Assembly: GCA_945890735.1 (NCBI GenBank)
Contig: CAMDCZ010000004.1
Span: forward strand, 1 to 64,000
DNA length: 64,000 nucleotides
Direction: 5' to 3'
Origin: Bordetella parapertussis
Lineage (GTDB): Bacteria; Pseudomonadota; Gammaproteobacteria; Burkholderiales; Burkholderiaceae_C
Notes under the pieces: generated by a model
Database searches by the model: none
Told to the model about the DNA's origin: nothing
Seen by the model: the letters and a program-made list of their open reading frames with translations, nothing else
In this document: one piece after another, positions 37,105 to 48,130 of the stretch
Numbering within the stretch: the stretch's first letter is position 1
Layout of the letters: each line of letters begins with the position of its first letter
Program-made: the position numbers and the translations under genes

Positions 37105-37581
37105 ATGTCACTTGAAGGCGTTTTCAAAGAAGGCTTTATCACCACCTCATACGACTCGGTGGTGAATTGGGCCAAGACCGGGTCCTTGTGGCCCATGACT
37201 TTTGGCCTGGCTTGTTGTGCGGTTGAAATGATGCACGCGGGTGCCTCGCGTTATGACATCGACCGTTTTGGCATGCTGTTCAGACCCAGTCCACGTCAAT
37301 CCGACTTGATGATTGTGGCGGGTACCTTGTGCAACAAAATGGCCCCTGCATTGCGCAAGGTGTACGACCAAATGTCGGAGCCTCGCTGGGTTTTGTCGAT
37401 GGGATCATGCGCCAATGGGGGTGGTTACTACCACTACAGTTATTCAGTGGTGCGCGGCTGCGATCGCATCGTTCCTGTGGATGTGTATGTGCCAGGTTGT
37501 CCACCCACTGCCGAAGCCTTGCTTTACGGTATTTTGCAGTTGCAAAACAAGATTCGACGTGAAAACACCATTGCCCGTTAA
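37105..37581 (+). CDS. nuoB: NADH-quinone oxidoreductase subunit B
   Basis: 158 residues; carries the terminal 4Fe-4S cluster N2 that reduces quinone. The cluster cysteines are visible as the tandem pair in LACCAVEMM, one in the [17 protein letters not shown] segment and one in [15 protein letters not shown] small hydrophobic N-terminus contacts the membrane arm. It starts 3 bases after nuoA. Confidence 0.98.
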   Translation: MSLEGVFKEGFITTSYDSVVNWAKTGSLWPMTFGLACCAVEMMHAGASRYDIDRFGMLFRPSPRQSDLMIVAGTLCNKMAPALRKVYDQMSEPRWVLSMGSCANGGGYYHYSYSVVRGCDRIVPVDVYVPGCPPTAEALLYGILQLQNKIRRENTIAR

Positions 37582-37592
37582 AGTCTCAACCC

Positions 37593-38210
37593 ATGACCAT
37601 CACTGTTTCCATTGACACACTGCAAAAGACCCTTCACGGCGTGTTGGGCGAGCGTGTTCAACGCCTTGACTTGGCTTTGGGTGAATTGACCCTTACTTTG
37701 AAGGCGGCTGACTATGTCGAAGCGGCATCCCTGTTGCGCGACCACCCGGCGCTTTGCTTTGAACAGTTGATTGATTTGTGCGGCATGGACTACAGCAGCT
37801 ACAAAGATGGCGCGCCTTCTTCATTCCAGGCAGGGCCGAGATTTGCCGTTGTCAGCCATTTGCTCTCGTTGACACACAACTGGCGCCTGCGCGTGCGGGT
37901 GTTTGCTGAGCATGACGACTTACCCCAAGTCTCGACCCTCACGCCGATCTGGAATGCAGCCAATTGGTTCGAGCGCGAAGCTTTCGATCTGTTTGGTATT
38001 TTGTTTGAACACCATACCGATTTGCGACGCATACTCACCGATTACGGTTTCATCGGACATCCATTCCGCAAAGACTTTCCTACCACCGGCCACGTGGAAA
38101 TGCGCTATGACGCCGAACAAAAGCGCGTGATTTATCAGCCTGTCACCATCGAGCCACGCGAGATCACCCCGCGCATTGTTCGAGAAGACAACTATGGCGG
38201 GTTGCATTGA
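37593..38210 (+). CDS. nuoC: NADH-quinone oxidoreductase subunit C
   Basis: 205-residue 30-kDa-type subunit of the peripheral arm. Family region: [37 protein letters not shown] followed by [14 protein letters not shown]. It is a separate gene, unlike the nuoCD fusion of enterobacteria. Start at 37593 is 11 bases after nuoB; the nuoD ATG lies 2 bases after its TGA. Confidence 0.97.
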   Translation: MTITVSIDTLQKTLHGVLGERVQRLDLALGELTLTLKAADYVEAASLLRDHPALCFEQLIDLCGMDYSSYKDGAPSSFQAGPRFAVVSHLLSLTHNWRLRVRVFAEHDDLPQVSTLTPIWNAANWFEREAFDLFGILFEHHTDLRRILTDYGFIGHPFRKDFPTTGHVEMRYDAEQKRVIYQPVTIEPREITPRIVREDNYGGLH

Positions 38211-38212
38211 CC

Positions 38213-39466
38213 ATGGCTGAAATCAAAAATTACACCCTGAACCTCGGCCCGCAGCATCCCGCGGCCCATGGCGTGTTGCGCTTGGTACTGGAACTCGATG
38301 GCGAGGTTGTGCAGCGCGCAGACCCCCACATTGGCTTGCTTCACCGAGCCACTGAAAAGTTGGCTGAGAGCAAGACCTACATCCAAACATTGCCCTACAT
38401 GGACCGTTTGGACTATGTCTCGATGATGTGCAACGAACATGCCTATTGCTTGGCCATCGAAAAACTGATGGGTTTGGAGGTGCCTGTTCGGGCCCAATAC
38501 ATTCGCGTGATGTATGCCGAGATCACCCGCATGCTCAACCACTTGATGTGGCTGGGGGCGCATGGCTTCGATTGCGGTGCCATGAACATCTTGATTTATT
38601 GCTTCCGTGAGCGCGAAGATTTGTACGACATGTACGAAGCCGTCTCTGGTGCACGCATGCATGCAGCTTATTTCCGTCCCGGTGGTGTTTACCGCGACTT
38701 GCCTGACAGCATGCCCCAGTACCAGGTCAGCAAAATCAAAAATGCACGAACCATTGCCCGGCTGAATGAAAATCGTCAGGGCAGTTTGCTCGATTTCATC
38801 GATGACTTTACCCAGCGCTTCCCCAAGTATGTGGATGAGTATGAAACCTTGCTCACAGACAACCGCATTTGGAAACAGCGCACCGTGGGCATCGGCGTGG
38901 TCACTGCTGACCGTGCCAAAAACATGGGTTTCACCGGCCCGATGTTGCGTGGCTCTGGCATTGCATGGGACTTGCGTAAGCAGCAACCCTATGATGTTTA
39001 TGACCAAATGGACTTCGATATCCCAGTTGGCACCACTGGTGACTGTTACGACCGGTATTTGGTGCGTGTGGCAGAGCTGCGCCAATCGAACCGACTCATC
39101 AAGCAGTGCGTGGATTGGTTGCGCGCCAACCCCGGCCCGGTGATCACAGACAACCACAAAGTCGCACCGCCACACCGTGAGTCCATGAAAACCAGCATGG
39201 AAGAATTGATCCACCATTTCAAGCTGTTCACCGAAGGCTTTCACGTGCCTGAGGGCGAGGCTTACGCGGCGGTAGAGCATCCCAAGGGCGAGTTTGGTAT
39301 TTACCTCGTCTCCGATGGTGCCAACAAGCCATACCGAATGAAAATCCGTGCGCCCGGCTTTGCGCATCTGGCCTCCATGGACGAGATGGCCAAAGGCCAC
39401 ATGATTTCAGACACGGTGGCCATCATTGGCACCATGGACATTGTGTTTGGGGAAATTGACCGATGA
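38213..39466 (+). CDS. nuoD: NADH-quinone oxidoreductase subunit D
   Basis: 417-residue 49-kDa subunit that with NuoB forms the quinone pocket. The N-terminus [22 protein letters not shown] holds the conserved His and the loop over the quinone headgroup; [17 protein letters not shown] and the C-terminal [10 protein letters not shown] are also typical. The ATG at 38213 is chosen over an in-frame TTG at 38207. The TGA overlaps nuoE (ATGA). Confidence 0.98.
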   Translation: MAEIKNYTLNLGPQHPAAHGVLRLVLELDGEVVQRADPHIGLLHRATEKLAESKTYIQTLPYMDRLDYVSMMCNEHAYCLAIEKLMGLEVPVRAQYIRVMYAEITRMLNHLMWLGAHGFDCGAMNILIYCFREREDLYDMYEAVSGARMHAAYFRPGGVYRDLPDSMPQYQVSKIKNARTIARLNENRQGSLLDFIDDFTQRFPKYVDEYETLLTDNRIWKQRTVGIGVVTADRAKNMGFTGPMLRGSGIAWDLRKQQPYDVYDQMDFDIPVGTTGDCYDRYLVRVAELRQSNRLIKQCVDWLRANPGPVITDNHKVAPPHRESMKTSMEELIHHFKLFTEGFHVPEGEAYAAVEHPKGEFGIYLVSDGANKPYRMKIRAPGFAHLASMDEMAKGHMISDTVAIIGTMDIVFGEIDR

Positions 39467-39990
39467 ACACCGTTACCACGCACACCACTGACATGGCTGA
39501 ACTCAGCGCTGAGACGCTCAAACGTTTTGCGCGCGAAACCGCCAAGTACCCAGATGACCAAAGGCAATCGGCTGTCATGGCCTGTTTGACCATCTTGCAG
39601 CAGGAGTTGGGTTTTGTCAGCCCGGCGCACGAAAAAGCCGTTGCGCATTACCTGGGCATGCCTTTGATGGCGGTTCACGAGGTGTTCACGTTCTACAACA
39701 TGTACAACGTCAAGCCGGTTGGGCGCTTCAAGATCAATGTTTGCACCAATTTGCCTTGCCAGTTGCGGGCTGGTCGACAGACTCTGGATTACGTTTGTGC
39801 CCAGCTTGGCGTGGAAGTCGGCGGCACCACCAGCGATGGTTTGTTCACGGTTCAACCTGGCGAATGCATGGGTGCATGCGCTGACGCACCGGTTTTGTTG
39901 GTTAACGATACCCACATGTGCAGCTTCATGGGTGTCGAAAAAATCGACCAAATGATCAAAGCGCTGCGTGCGGTGGAGGTCAAGCCATGA
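39463..39990 (+). CDS. nuoE: NADH-quinone oxidoreductase subunit E
   Basis: 175-residue 24-kDa subunit carrying the off-path 2Fe-2S cluster N1a in a thioredoxin-like fold. Ligands are in CTNLPC (C-x4-C) and CMGAC (C-x3-C), about residues 94-140. The N-terminal helical part includes [11 protein letters not shown]. It overlaps nuoD at its start and nuoF at its end by four bases each. Confidence 0.97.
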   Translation: MNTVTTHTTDMAELSAETLKRFARETAKYPDDQRQSAVMACLTILQQELGFVSPAHEKAVAHYLGMPLMAVHEVFTFYNMYNVKPVGRFKINVCTNLPCQLRAGRQTLDYVCAQLGVEVGGTTSDGLFTVQPGECMGACADAPVLLVNDTHMCSFMGVEKIDQMIKALRAVEVKP

Positions 39991-41339
39991 ACTTGCATGA
40001 AGTGCTCGCTCCGTTTCAAGCCACTGGCCAAGAGACCTGTTTCCATGACCGCCACATCAACCCGCAAATTTACGCTGGCTTGAATGGCAAAAACTGGGGC
40101 TTGCAAGACTACCTGGCCCGAGGTGGTTACCAAGCCTTGCGCACCGTGCTTGGCTTGAATGGCGCGGCTGCCTTGAGCCAAGATGAGGTGATTGCCATCG
40201 TCAAAGAGTCGGGCTTGCGTGGCAGAGGCGGTGCGGGCTTTCCCACCGGGCTCAAGTGGAGTTTCATGCCACGACAGTTCTTTGGCCAGAAGTATCTGGT
40301 TTGCAACTCTGACGAAGGTGAGCCAGGGACCTGCAAGGACCGCGACATTTTGGAATTCAATCCGCACATCGTGATTGAAGGCATGGCGATCGCTGCTTAC
40401 GCCATGGGCATCAGCGTGGGCTACAACTACATTCACGGTGAAATTTTCCAAACCTACGAGCGTTTTGAAGCTGCGCTGGATGAAGCCCGAGCTGCAGGCT
40501 TTTTGGGCGAAAACATCCAGGGCAGCAACTTCAGTTTTCAACTGCATGCAGCGCATGGATTTGGCGCGTACATCTGTGGCGAAGAAACGGCCTTGCTCGA
40601 ATCTTTGGAAGGTAAAAAGGGCCAACCCCGTTTCAAGCCGCCTTTTCCCGCCAGCTACGGTGTTTACGGCAAGCCCACCACCATCAACAACACCGAAACC
40701 TTTGCTGCTGTTCCTTGGATCATTCGCAACGGTGGCGCAGCCTATTTGGCCTGTGGCAAACCCAACAACGGTGGCACCAAGATTTTCTCTGTCAGCGGTG
40801 ATGTCGAGCGTCCTGGCAATTACGAGGTTCCCATGGGCACGCCTTTCCCCAAGCTGCTGGAATTGGCCGGTGGTGTGCGCGGTGGACGTGCTTTGAAAGC
40901 GGTCATCCCTGGAGGCTCTTCAGCCCCTGTGTTGCCAGCTTCCCTCATGATGGACATCACCATGGACTATGACGCGATCGCCAAAGCCGGCTCCATGCTG
41001 GGTTCAGGCGCGGTCATTGTCATGGATGACACCCGTTGCATGGTCAAGAGCTTGCAACGCTTGTCAGCTTTTTACATGCACGAATCTTGTGGCCAGTGCA
41101 CGCCGTGCCGTGAAGGCACAGGCTGGTTGTCACGCATGGTTGACCGGATCGAAACAGGGCAGGGCAGACCCAGTGACATGGACCTGCTCGACAGCGTTGC
41201 TGAAAACATCATGGGCCGCACGATTTGTGCTTTGGGTGACGCCGCAGCCATGCCTGTGCGCGGCATGCTCAAGCATTTCCGTGCAGAGTTTGAACACCAC
41301 ATCGAGCACAAGACCTGCATGGTCTCGTCTTACGTCTGA
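39987..41339 (+). CDS. nuoF: NADH-quinone oxidoreductase subunit F
   Basis: 450-residue 51-kDa subunit where NADH is oxidised. FMN/NADH-binding glycine-rich segments [15 protein letters not shown] (about 84-98) and [16 protein letters not shown] are present; the 4Fe-4S cluster N3 ligands are in [12 protein letters not shown] with the fourth Cys in [12 protein letters not shown]. The ATG at 39987 overlaps nuoE; the open frame to 39918 lies within nuoE. Confidence 0.98.
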   Translation: MNLHEVLAPFQATGQETCFHDRHINPQIYAGLNGKNWGLQDYLARGGYQALRTVLGLNGAAALSQDEVIAIVKESGLRGRGGAGFPTGLKWSFMPRQFFGQKYLVCNSDEGEPGTCKDRDILEFNPHIVIEGMAIAAYAMGISVGYNYIHGEIFQTYERFEAALDEARAAGFLGENIQGSNFSFQLHAAHGFGAYICGEETALLESLEGKKGQPRFKPPFPASYGVYGKPTTINNTETFAAVPWIIRNGGAAYLACGKPNNGGTKIFSVSGDVERPGNYEVPMGTPFPKLLELAGGVRGGRALKAVIPGGSSAPVLPASLMMDITMDYDAIAKAGSMLGSGAVIVMDDTRCMVKSLQRLSAFYMHESCGQCTPCREGTGWLSRMVDRIETGQGRPSDMDLLDSVAENIMGRTICALGDAAAMPVRGMLKHFRAEFEHHIEHKTCMVSSYV

Positions 41340-41353
41340 GCGGGCTGCACACC

Positions 41354-43459
41354 ATGGTTGAGATCGAAATCGACGGCAAAAAAGTGGAAGTCGCACCCGG
41401 TAGCGTGGTGATTCAAGCTGCTGAACAAGCCGGTGCGTTCATTCCCCACTTTTGTTATCACAAGAAATTGAGCATCGCGGCCAATTGCCGCATGTGCTTG
41501 GTCGACATTGAAAAAGCACCCAAACCCATGCCGGCTTGTGCAACCCCCGTGACCCAAGGGATGGTGGTGCACACCAAATCCGACCGCGCCATCAAAGCGC
41601 AAAAGTCGGTGATGGAATTCCTGCTCATCAATCATCCGTTGGATTGCCCGATCTGTGACCAGGGCGGTGAATGCCAACTGCAAGACTTGGCCGTGGGCTA
41701 TGGCGGCAGCGCCTCTCGCTACGATGAAGAAAAGCGTGTGGTCTTCCACAAAGATGTGGGTCCCCTCATCAGCATGGAGGAGATGAGCCGGTGTATCCAT
41801 TGCACCCGCTGTGTCCGATTTGGTCAAGAAATTGCAGGCAGCATGGAGCTGGGCATGTCGCACCGTGGTGAGCACTCCGAAATTGAAACCTTTGTGGGTG
41901 AAACCGTGGACTCCGAGCTGTCTGGCAACATGATTGACATTTGCCCAGTGGGCGCACTGACCAGCAAGCCTTTTCGCTACCAGGCCCGCACTTGGGAATT
42001 GAGCCGGCGCAAGTCGATCAGTCCGCATGACGCCACTGGCGCGAATTTGGTGGTGCAGGTGAAAAACAACCAAGTCATGCGTGTCGTGCCCTTTGACAAT
42101 GAAGAGGTCAACGAATGCTGGATCGCCGACCGTGACCGGTTCAGTTACGAATCGCTCAATGGTCCCGAGCGCTTGACCCATCCCATGCTCAAGCAAGATG
42201 GCCAGTGGCACGTGGTTGACTGGACCACCGCGCTGGAATACGTCGCCAATGGTGTCAAGCAGATCCAGGCAGATCATGGCGTCAACGCCTTGGGCTGTTT
42301 GGCCAGTCCGCACAGCACCTTGGAAGAGCTCCATTTAGCAACCCAATTCATGCGTGCTTTGGGCAGTGACAACATTGACTCGCGTTTGCGTGCGGCTGAA
42401 TTCCCCACTGGCGCTCCTGTGCGCTGGTTGGGCAGGTCATTGGTCAGTTTGAGTGCGTTGGACCGTGTGTTGGTGGTTGGCAGTCATTTGCGCAAAGACC
42501 ATCCGCTGATGGCGCAACGTATTCGCCAAGCGGCCCGACGTGGCGCTCATGTCAATGCCTTGGTCGGGTCTCAGCAGGACTGGGCAATGCCACTCAAGCA
42601 TTCACTCGTGGCTGACAGTGCTGGCTGGGTGCAAAACTTGGCCGATATCGCTGCTGCCATCGCACAGCAAAAAGGCATTCAAGCGCCTGCCCAGGGCAAC
42701 CCAGATGCAGCGCTGGCAACAGCCATCGCGACATCTCTCTTGTCGGGCGAGCACAAAGCCATTTTGTTGGGCAACGCGGCTGCACACCATGCCAAAGCAT
42801 CGAGTTTGCTGGCGTTGGCCAATTGGATAGCCCTTCAAACAGAGGCCACCGTGGGTTATTTGGGCGAAGCTGCCAACACGGTGGGTGCGCAATTGGTCAA
42901 AGCCCAGCCTGTACAAGGCGGCATGCACGCCGCACAGATGTTGCAGCCCAAGGCACTGCAGGCATTGTTTTTGTTGCACACCGAGCCCGAGTTTGACTGC
43001 GCTGGAGGCAAAGAGGCACTTGCCCATCTCGGTCAGGGTGGAATGGTGGTCACGATGTCACCTTTCAAGACCAATTTGGATGTCAGTGACGTGCTGTTGC
43101 CTGTTGCCCCTTTCACCGAAACCGCAGGAACATTCGTCAACACAGAGGGGCGTGCCCAAAGCTTCCACGGTGTGGTGCGCCCGCTGGCGGAAACGCGCCC
43201 TGCGTGGAAGGTGTGGCGGGTGCTGGGGACACTGTTGAATTTACCCGGCTTTGGATTCGACACCATTGAAGAGGTGAGGGCGCAAGCCATGCCGCCCGAC
43301 ATCGCCTCTCTCTTGTCCAACGACTGCCAAGCCAGTGTGGATTTAACGCCCGCCCTTCATGCGCCGGTGACTGCCTCGATTTACCAACTGGATGCGATGG
43401 TGCGACGCGCACCTGCTTTGCAGCACACGGCGGATGCCCAGGAGGTGGTGCATGGTTGA
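41354..43459 (+). CDS. nuoG: NADH-quinone oxidoreductase subunit G
   Basis: 701-residue 75-kDa subunit. The N-terminal ferredoxin domain has 2Fe-2S ligands in [17 protein letters not shown] and PACATP; then 4Fe-4S motifs with [18 protein letters not shown] (His plus three Cys) and [16 protein letters not shown], and the Cys of [13 protein letters not shown]. The rest is a molybdopterin-oxidoreductase-like domain that has no cofactor in complex I. It is shorter than many homologues in the last domain but intact. nuoH overlaps by 8 bases. Confidence 0.97.
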   Translation: MVEIEIDGKKVEVAPGSVVIQAAEQAGAFIPHFCYHKKLSIAANCRMCLVDIEKAPKPMPACATPVTQGMVVHTKSDRAIKAQKSVMEFLLINHPLDCPICDQGGECQLQDLAVGYGGSASRYDEEKRVVFHKDVGPLISMEEMSRCIHCTRCVRFGQEIAGSMELGMSHRGEHSEIETFVGETVDSELSGNMIDICPVGALTSKPFRYQARTWELSRRKSISPHDATGANLVVQVKNNQVMRVVPFDNEEVNECWIADRDRFSYESLNGPERLTHPMLKQDGQWHVVDWTTALEYVANGVKQIQADHGVNALGCLASPHSTLEELHLATQFMRALGSDNIDSRLRAAEFPTGAPVRWLGRSLVSLSALDRVLVVGSHLRKDHPLMAQRIRQAARRGAHVNALVGSQQDWAMPLKHSLVADSAGWVQNLADIAAAIAQQKGIQAPAQGNPDAALATAIATSLLSGEHKAILLGNAAAHHAKASSLLALANWIALQTEATVGYLGEAANTVGAQLVKAQPVQGGMHAAQMLQPKALQALFLLHTEPEFDCAGGKEALAHLGQGGMVVTMSPFKTNLDVSDVLLPVAPFTETAGTFVNTEGRAQSFHGVVRPLAETRPAWKVWRVLGTLLNLPGFGFDTIEEVRAQAMPPDIASLLSNDCQASVDLTPALHAPVTASIYQLDAMVRRAPALQHTADAQEVVHG

Positions 43460-44534
43460 GCTGTTGTTCAATGCAGGTGCCACGCTGAGCACCGCTGCCT
43501 GGTGGGCCAACATCGGCTGGCCAGTGGCTTGGACGCTGCTGAAGATCATCGCTGTTGTTTTGCCCCTGTTGTTGTGTGTGGCGTATTTGACTTTGTGGGA
43601 ACGCAAGGCCATTGGTTTTACCCAAATACGGGTGGGCCCAAACCGCATCGGCCCCTACGGCTTGCTTCAACCGATTGCAGACGCGGTCAAAATTTTGACC
43701 AAGGAAATCATCTTTCCCACCAAGGCTAGCAAGGGTTTGTTTTTCTTGGGGCCGGTCATGACCATGATGCCCGTGTTGGCGGCATGGGCTGTGGTGCCTT
43801 TTGGCCCCGAGGTGGTTTTGGCCAACATCAATGCAGGTTTGCTGTTCCTGATGGCAATCACCTCTTTAGAGGTCTACGGCATCATCATTGCAGGTTGGGC
43901 TTCCAATTCCAAATACGCGTTTTTGGGTGCCTTGCGGGCCTCGGCCCAAATGGTGAGTTATGAAATCGCCATGGGCTTTTGTTTGGTGGTGGTGCTGATG
44001 GTCTCTGGCAGCATGAACATGATTGACATCGTGATGAGCCAGCACAAAGGCATGTTCGCCGACCAAGGTATTGGTTTTTTATCCTGGAATTGGCTGCCTC
44101 TGTTTCCCGTCTTCATCATCTTTTTCATTGCCAGCTTGGCTGAAACCAACCGACATCCTTTTGACGTGGTGGAAGGCGAGTCGGAAATTGTTGCGGGGCA
44201 CATGATTGAGTATTCGGGCATGTCCTTCGCCATGTTCTTTCTGGGCGAATATGCCAACATGATTCTGGTGTCCACCCTTTGCGTGGTGCTGTTTTTGGGT
44301 GGTTGGTTGCCCCCGGTCGATTGGGTTTGGCTGGCCTGGGTTCCAGGTTGGATATGGATGGCCGCCAAGGTGTTTGTGGTGGTCACGATGTTCTTGTGGG
44401 TGCGCGCAACTTTCCCGCGTTACCGTTATGACCAGATCATGCGTTTGGGCTGGAAAATTTTCATTCCAGTCACCTTGGTGTGGTTGGTCGTGGTCGGTGT
44501 TTGGATGCAAACGCCTTGGAATATTTGGAACTGA
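43452..44534 (+). CDS. nuoH: NADH-quinone oxidoreductase subunit H
   Basis: 360-residue membrane subunit linking the two arms, with eight or more membrane segments. Conserved loops: [34 protein letters not shown] early on and [20 protein letters not shown] (acidic cytoplasmic loop near the quinone channel) at about residues 215-234. The start MVELLFNAG at 43452 overlaps the end of nuoG. Confidence 0.98.
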   Translation: MVELLFNAGATLSTAAWWANIGWPVAWTLLKIIAVVLPLLLCVAYLTLWERKAIGFTQIRVGPNRIGPYGLLQPIADAVKILTKEIIFPTKASKGLFFLGPVMTMMPVLAAWAVVPFGPEVVLANINAGLLFLMAITSLEVYGIIIAGWASNSKYAFLGALRASAQMVSYEIAMGFCLVVVLMVSGSMNMIDIVMSQHKGMFADQGIGFLSWNWLPLFPVFIIFFIASLAETNRHPFDVVEGESEIVAGHMIEYSGMSFAMFFLGEYANMILVSTLCVVLFLGGWLPPVDWVWLAWVPGWIWMAAKVFVVVTMFLWVRATFPRYRYDQIMRLGWKIFIPVTLVWLVVVGVWMQTPWNIWN

Positions 44535-44547
44535 TGCAGAGGCGACC

Positions 44548-45069
44548 ATGAGCAAACCCACCACCATGACTGCGCAAACGCCTTTTTCCTGGGCTGACTT
44601 CTTCTCCAGTTTTTTACTGCTGGAGTTTTTAAAGGGCTTTGCGATCACCGGGCGATATATGTTTGCCCGCAAGATCACTGTGCAGTTTCCCGAAGAAAAA
44701 ACCCCGCTGAGTCCACGTTTCAGGGGTCTGCATGCATTGCGTCGTTATGAAAACGGAGAAGAGCGTTGCATCGCTTGCAAGCTGTGCGAGGCCGTGTGCC
44801 CGGCGATGGCGATCACCATCGAATCGGATGTGCGAGCGGATGGTTCACGTCGCACCTCCAGGTATGACATTGATTTGACCAAGTGCATTTTTTGTGGCTT
44901 TTGCGAAGAAAGCTGCCCGGTCGATTCGATTGTGGAAACACATATTTTCGAATACCACGGTGAAAAACGCGGTGACTTGTATTTCACCAAAGAAATGCTC
45001 TTGGCCGTTGGTGATCGCTATGAGCCCCAAATTGCAGCCAACAAGGCCGCCGATGCCAAATACCGTTAA
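44548..45069 (+). CDS. nuoI: NADH-quinone oxidoreductase subunit I
   Basis: 173-residue 23-kDa subunit with two 4Fe-4S ferredoxin motifs, [18 protein letters not shown] and [18 protein letters not shown] (clusters N6a and N6b), passing electrons toward NuoB. An amphipathic N-terminal helix ([22 protein letters not shown]) lies on the membrane. Start ATG 44548 follows GAGG; an internal ATG at 44566 is also possible. Confidence 0.97.
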   Translation: MSKPTTMTAQTPFSWADFFSSFLLLEFLKGFAITGRYMFARKITVQFPEEKTPLSPRFRGLHALRRYENGEERCIACKLCEAVCPAMAITIESDVRADGSRRTSRYDIDLTKCIFCGFCEESCPVDSIVETHIFEYHGEKRGDLYFTKEMLLAVGDRYEPQIAANKAADAKYR

Positions 45070-45089
45070 CCCCAAAGGAAGATAGCAAC

Positions 45090-45731
45090 ATGGATGTCAA
45101 GTCAGCCCTGTTCTACGTCTTTGCAGCTGTTTTGCTGTTTGCCGCGTTGCGTGTGATCACGGTGCGCAACCCTGTGCACGCAGCGCTCTATCTGATACTG
45201 GCTTTTTTCCAAGCATCCGGCATTTGGATGCTGCTCAAAGCCGAGTTCTTGTCCATCACCTTGGTGCTGGTTTATGTGGGTGCGGTGATGGTTCTGTTTC
45301 TCTTCGTGGTCATGATGATCGACATCAACATCGACGCCTTGAAAAAAGGGTTTTGGAGCCACTTCCCGCTGGCAGCCACCATTGGCGCGATTTTGGCGCT
45401 TGAACTGGCTTCTGTCCTCATGGGCGGCTTTCGCTCTGCGCCAGCACCGGTTGAGGCCGTGGCAGCCCCTGGTATGCAGATTTCAAACACCAAAGACTTG
45501 GGTATCGTCCTTTACACCCAATACCTGTATCCCCTGGAAATTGCTGCTGTGATCTTGCTCGTGGCGATCATTGCTGCGATTGCGCTGACCATGCGCGAAC
45601 GCAAGGACAGCAAGTTGCAGGTTGCGTCTGAGCAAATCCGGGTCAAACCTGCTGACCGACTTCGCATGGTCAAAGTCGATCCGGTTCACCAGCCTGTTGT
45701 TGCGCCAGTGGTTGAGGAGCCCAAAGCATGA
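45090..45731 (+). CDS. nuoJ: NADH-quinone oxidoreductase subunit J
   Basis: 213-residue membrane subunit with five membrane segments. The third, around [20 protein letters not shown], holds the conserved pi-bulge region of the proton pathway. The C-terminal ~45 residues are polar and extend into the cytoplasm. AAAGGAAG precedes the ATG. Its TGA overlaps nuoK. Confidence 0.97.
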   Translation: MDVKSALFYVFAAVLLFAALRVITVRNPVHAALYLILAFFQASGIWMLLKAEFLSITLVLVYVGAVMVLFLFVVMMIDINIDALKKGFWSHFPLAATIGAILALELASVLMGGFRSAPAPVEAVAAPGMQISNTKDLGIVLYTQYLYPLEIAAVILLVAIIAAIALTMRERKDSKLQVASEQIRVKPADRLRMVKVDPVHQPVVAPVVEEPKA

Positions 45732-46036
45732 CTGTCACACTTGGTCACTACCTCACCTTGGGCGCTGTGTTGTTTGCGCTATCGGTCATCGGTATTTTTT
45801 TGAACCGCAAAAACCTGATCGTTTTGCTGATGGCCATCGAGTTGATGCTGCTAGCGGTCAACACCAATTTCATTGCCTTCTCTCATTACTTGGGCGATAT
45901 GCAGGGACAAATTTTTGTCTTTTTCATTCTGACCGTTGCAGCTGCCGAGTCAGCGATTGGCTTGGCTATTTTGGTCTTGTTGTTTCGCAACCGGTCCAGT
46001 GTCGACGTGGATGAACTCCATTCCCTCAAGGGCTGA
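45728..46036 (+). CDS. nuoK: NADH-quinone oxidoreductase subunit K
   Basis: 102-residue MrpC-like membrane subunit with three membrane helices. The conserved intramembrane glutamates needed for proton pumping appear in [13 protein letters not shown] and in [17 protein letters not shown]. It begins within the nuoJ stop codon (ATGA) and ends 11 bases before nuoL. Confidence 0.98.
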   Translation: MTVTLGHYLTLGAVLFALSVIGIFLNRKNLIVLLMAIELMLLAVNTNFIAFSHYLGDMQGQIFVFFILTVAAAESAIGLAILVLLFRNRSSVDVDELHSLKG

Positions 46037-46047
46037 TCAGATTCACC

Positions 46048-48084
46048 ATGAGCCAAACTCTACAAGCCTCTACCTTGCTCACCATCGCTTTGGCGCCACT
46101 GGTGGGTGCCGTGCTCGCCGGTGTCTTGGGTACCCGATTGGGCGGCGACCGCATAGGCCATCGCGTGTCGCACAGCCTGACTATTTTGGGTATTTTGGTC
46201 TCGTTCGTTTTATCAGTCCAAACCCTCTACAGCGTGGTGCATGACGGCGCACGTTTCAATGAAACGATTTACACCTGGATGGAGGTTGGCGGTCTCACCA
46301 TGGAAATTGGTTTCATGGTGGATGGCTTGACGGCAATGATGATGTGCGTGGTGACCTTTGTGTCCTTGATGGTCCACATCTACACCATCGGGTACATGGC
46401 TGAGGACGAGGGTTACAACCGCTTCTTCTCCTACATTTCTTTGTTCACTTTCTCGATGTTGATGCTGGTCATGAGCAACAACTTGCTGCAGCTGTTTTTC
46501 GGATGGGAAGCTGTAGGCTTGGTTTCTTATCTCCTGATTGGGTTTTGGTTCAACAAACCCACGGCTGTTTTTGCCAACATGAAAGCTTTTTTAGTCAACC
46601 GTGTGGGTGACTTTGGCTTCATCCTGGGTATCGGTTTGATTGCTGCTTACACCGGCTCACTGAACTACACCGAGGTTTTTGCGCAGTCAGCTCAATTGGC
46701 CAGCATGGAATTTCCATGGTTGATGTTTGGTCAATCGTCCCTGTTGGTCACGGTGATTTGCATCTGCTTGTTCATTGGTGCAATGGGTAAATCTGCTCAG
46801 TTTCCATTGCATGTGTGGTTGCCTGACTCCATGGAAGGCCCCACGCCGATTTCAGCCTTGATCCATGCTGCCACCATGGTCACAGCCGGTATCTTCATGG
46901 TGGCGCGCATGTCCCCCTTGTTTGAGCTTTCAGACACTGCCTTGAACTTGATCATGGTGATTGGTTCAATCACTGCTTTGTTCATGGGTTTCTTGGGCAT
47001 TGTGCAAAACGACATCAAGCGGGTGGTTGCCTATTCCACCCTGTCACAGTTGGGCTACATGACGGTCGCCCTGGGGGCATCTGCTTACTCGGTCGCGGTT
47101 TTCCACCTGATGACGCATGCGTTCTTCAAGGCTTTGTTGTTCTTGGCTGCAGGGTCGGTCATCATGGGTTTGCACCACAACCAAGACATCCGTTGGATGG
47201 GTGGTGTGCGCAAATACATGCCCATCACTTGGATCACATCCTTGTTGGGTTCACTGGCCCTGATTGGCACACCTTTGTTCTCGGGTTTCTATTCAAAAGA
47301 CAGCATCATCGAAGCGGTTGCTGCCAGCAACCTGCCTGCTGCTTCTTGGGCCTATGTCGCGGTGTTGGTCGGTGTGTTCATCACAGCCTTTTATTCGTTC
47401 CGCATGTATTTCTTGGTCTTCCATGGTCAAGAACGGTTTGACCAGCAGCCGCAGGCGCACCATGATACGCACCATGACGCACACGGTCATGGCGATCACC
47501 ATTCGCCACATGAGTCTCCCTGGGTGGTGACCGTGCCTTTGGTGTTATTGGCGATTCCGTCTGTCTTGATCGGCTACTTCACGATCGATGCGATGTTGTT
47601 TGGGGACTTTTTCAAAGACGCCATCATGGTCAATGCCAGCACCCACCCTGCGATGCATGAATTGCAATCCAAATACCATGGCGCCATGGGCATGGCTGAG
47701 CATGCTTTGGCGACTTGGCCTTTTTGGCTGGCAGTAGCGGGTGTTGTTTCTGCTTTTTATTGCTACATGATCAATCCCGCATTGCCTGCTGCTGTTCAAC
47801 GCATCTTCCAGCCCGTGCACACCCTGTTGGTGAACAAGTATTACCTGGATGCATTCAATGAACAAGTGTTGGCAAGGGGCACCCGTTTCTTGGCCACGAT
47901 TTTGTGGAAGCGTGGTGACCAAGCTTTGATTGACGGCTGGTTGGTGAATGGTTCTTGGCGCTTGGTGGGCAAGTTGTCACACATGGCCAGGCGTTTGCAA
48001 TCAGGTTTTCTTTACCACTACGCATTGCTCATGATCTTGGGCATGTTTGGTCTGATCACCTGGTTTGTTTGGCTCAAACCATGA
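46048..48084 (+). CDS. nuoL: NADH-quinone oxidoreductase subunit L
   Basis: 678-residue antiporter-like proton-pumping subunit with about 16 membrane helices including the long lateral helix at the C-terminus. Conserved: GWEAVGLVSYLLIGFW (pump Glu), FPLHVWLPDSMEGPTPISALIHAATMV (Lys/His channel) and SFGEE-equivalent SKDSI region. A hydrophilic loop around residues 470-492 is markedly His-rich. The stop is followed by a 46-base gap before nuoM. Confidence 0.97.
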   Translation: MSQTLQASTLLTIALAPLVGAVLAGVLGTRLGGDRIGHRVSHSLTILGILVSFVLSVQTLYSVVHDGARFNETIYTWMEVGGLTMEIGFMVDGLTAMMMCVVTFVSLMVHIYTIGYMAEDEGYNRFFSYISLFTFSMLMLVMSNNLLQLFFGWEAVGLVSYLLIGFWFNKPTAVFANMKAFLVNRVGDFGFILGIGLIAAYTGSLNYTEVFAQSAQLASMEFPWLMFGQSSLLVTVICICLFIGAMGKSAQFPLHVWLPDSMEGPTPISALIHAATMVTAGIFMVARMSPLFELSDTALNLIMVIGSITALFMGFLGIVQNDIKRVVAYSTLSQLGYMTVALGASAYSVAVFHLMTHAFFKALLFLAAGSVIMGLHHNQDIRWMGGVRKYMPITWITSLLGSLALIGTPLFSGFYSKDSIIEAVAASNLPAASWAYVAVLVGVFITAFYSFRMYFLVFHGQERFDQQPQAHHDTHHDAHGHGDHHSPHESPWVVTVPLVLLAIPSVLIGYFTIDAMLFGDFFKDAIMVNASTHPAMHELQSKYHGAMGMAEHALATWPFWLAVAGVVSAFYCYMINPALPAAVQRIFQPVHTLLVNKYYLDAFNEQVLARGTRFLATILWKRGDQALIDGWLVNGSWRLVGKLSHMARRLQSGFLYHYALLMILGMFGLITWFVWLKP

Positions 48085-48130
48085 TGAGATTTTTGATGCA
48101 ATTGACCTTCAACCCAATCAGAGAGATGCC

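Noticed and set aside
38192..39400. 402-codon open frame antisense to nuoD
   Set aside because: nuoD is unambiguous; the antisense product resembles no family and mirrors sense codon usage.
41330..42334. 334-codon open frame antisense to nuoG
   Set aside because: Shadow of nuoG, same reasoning.
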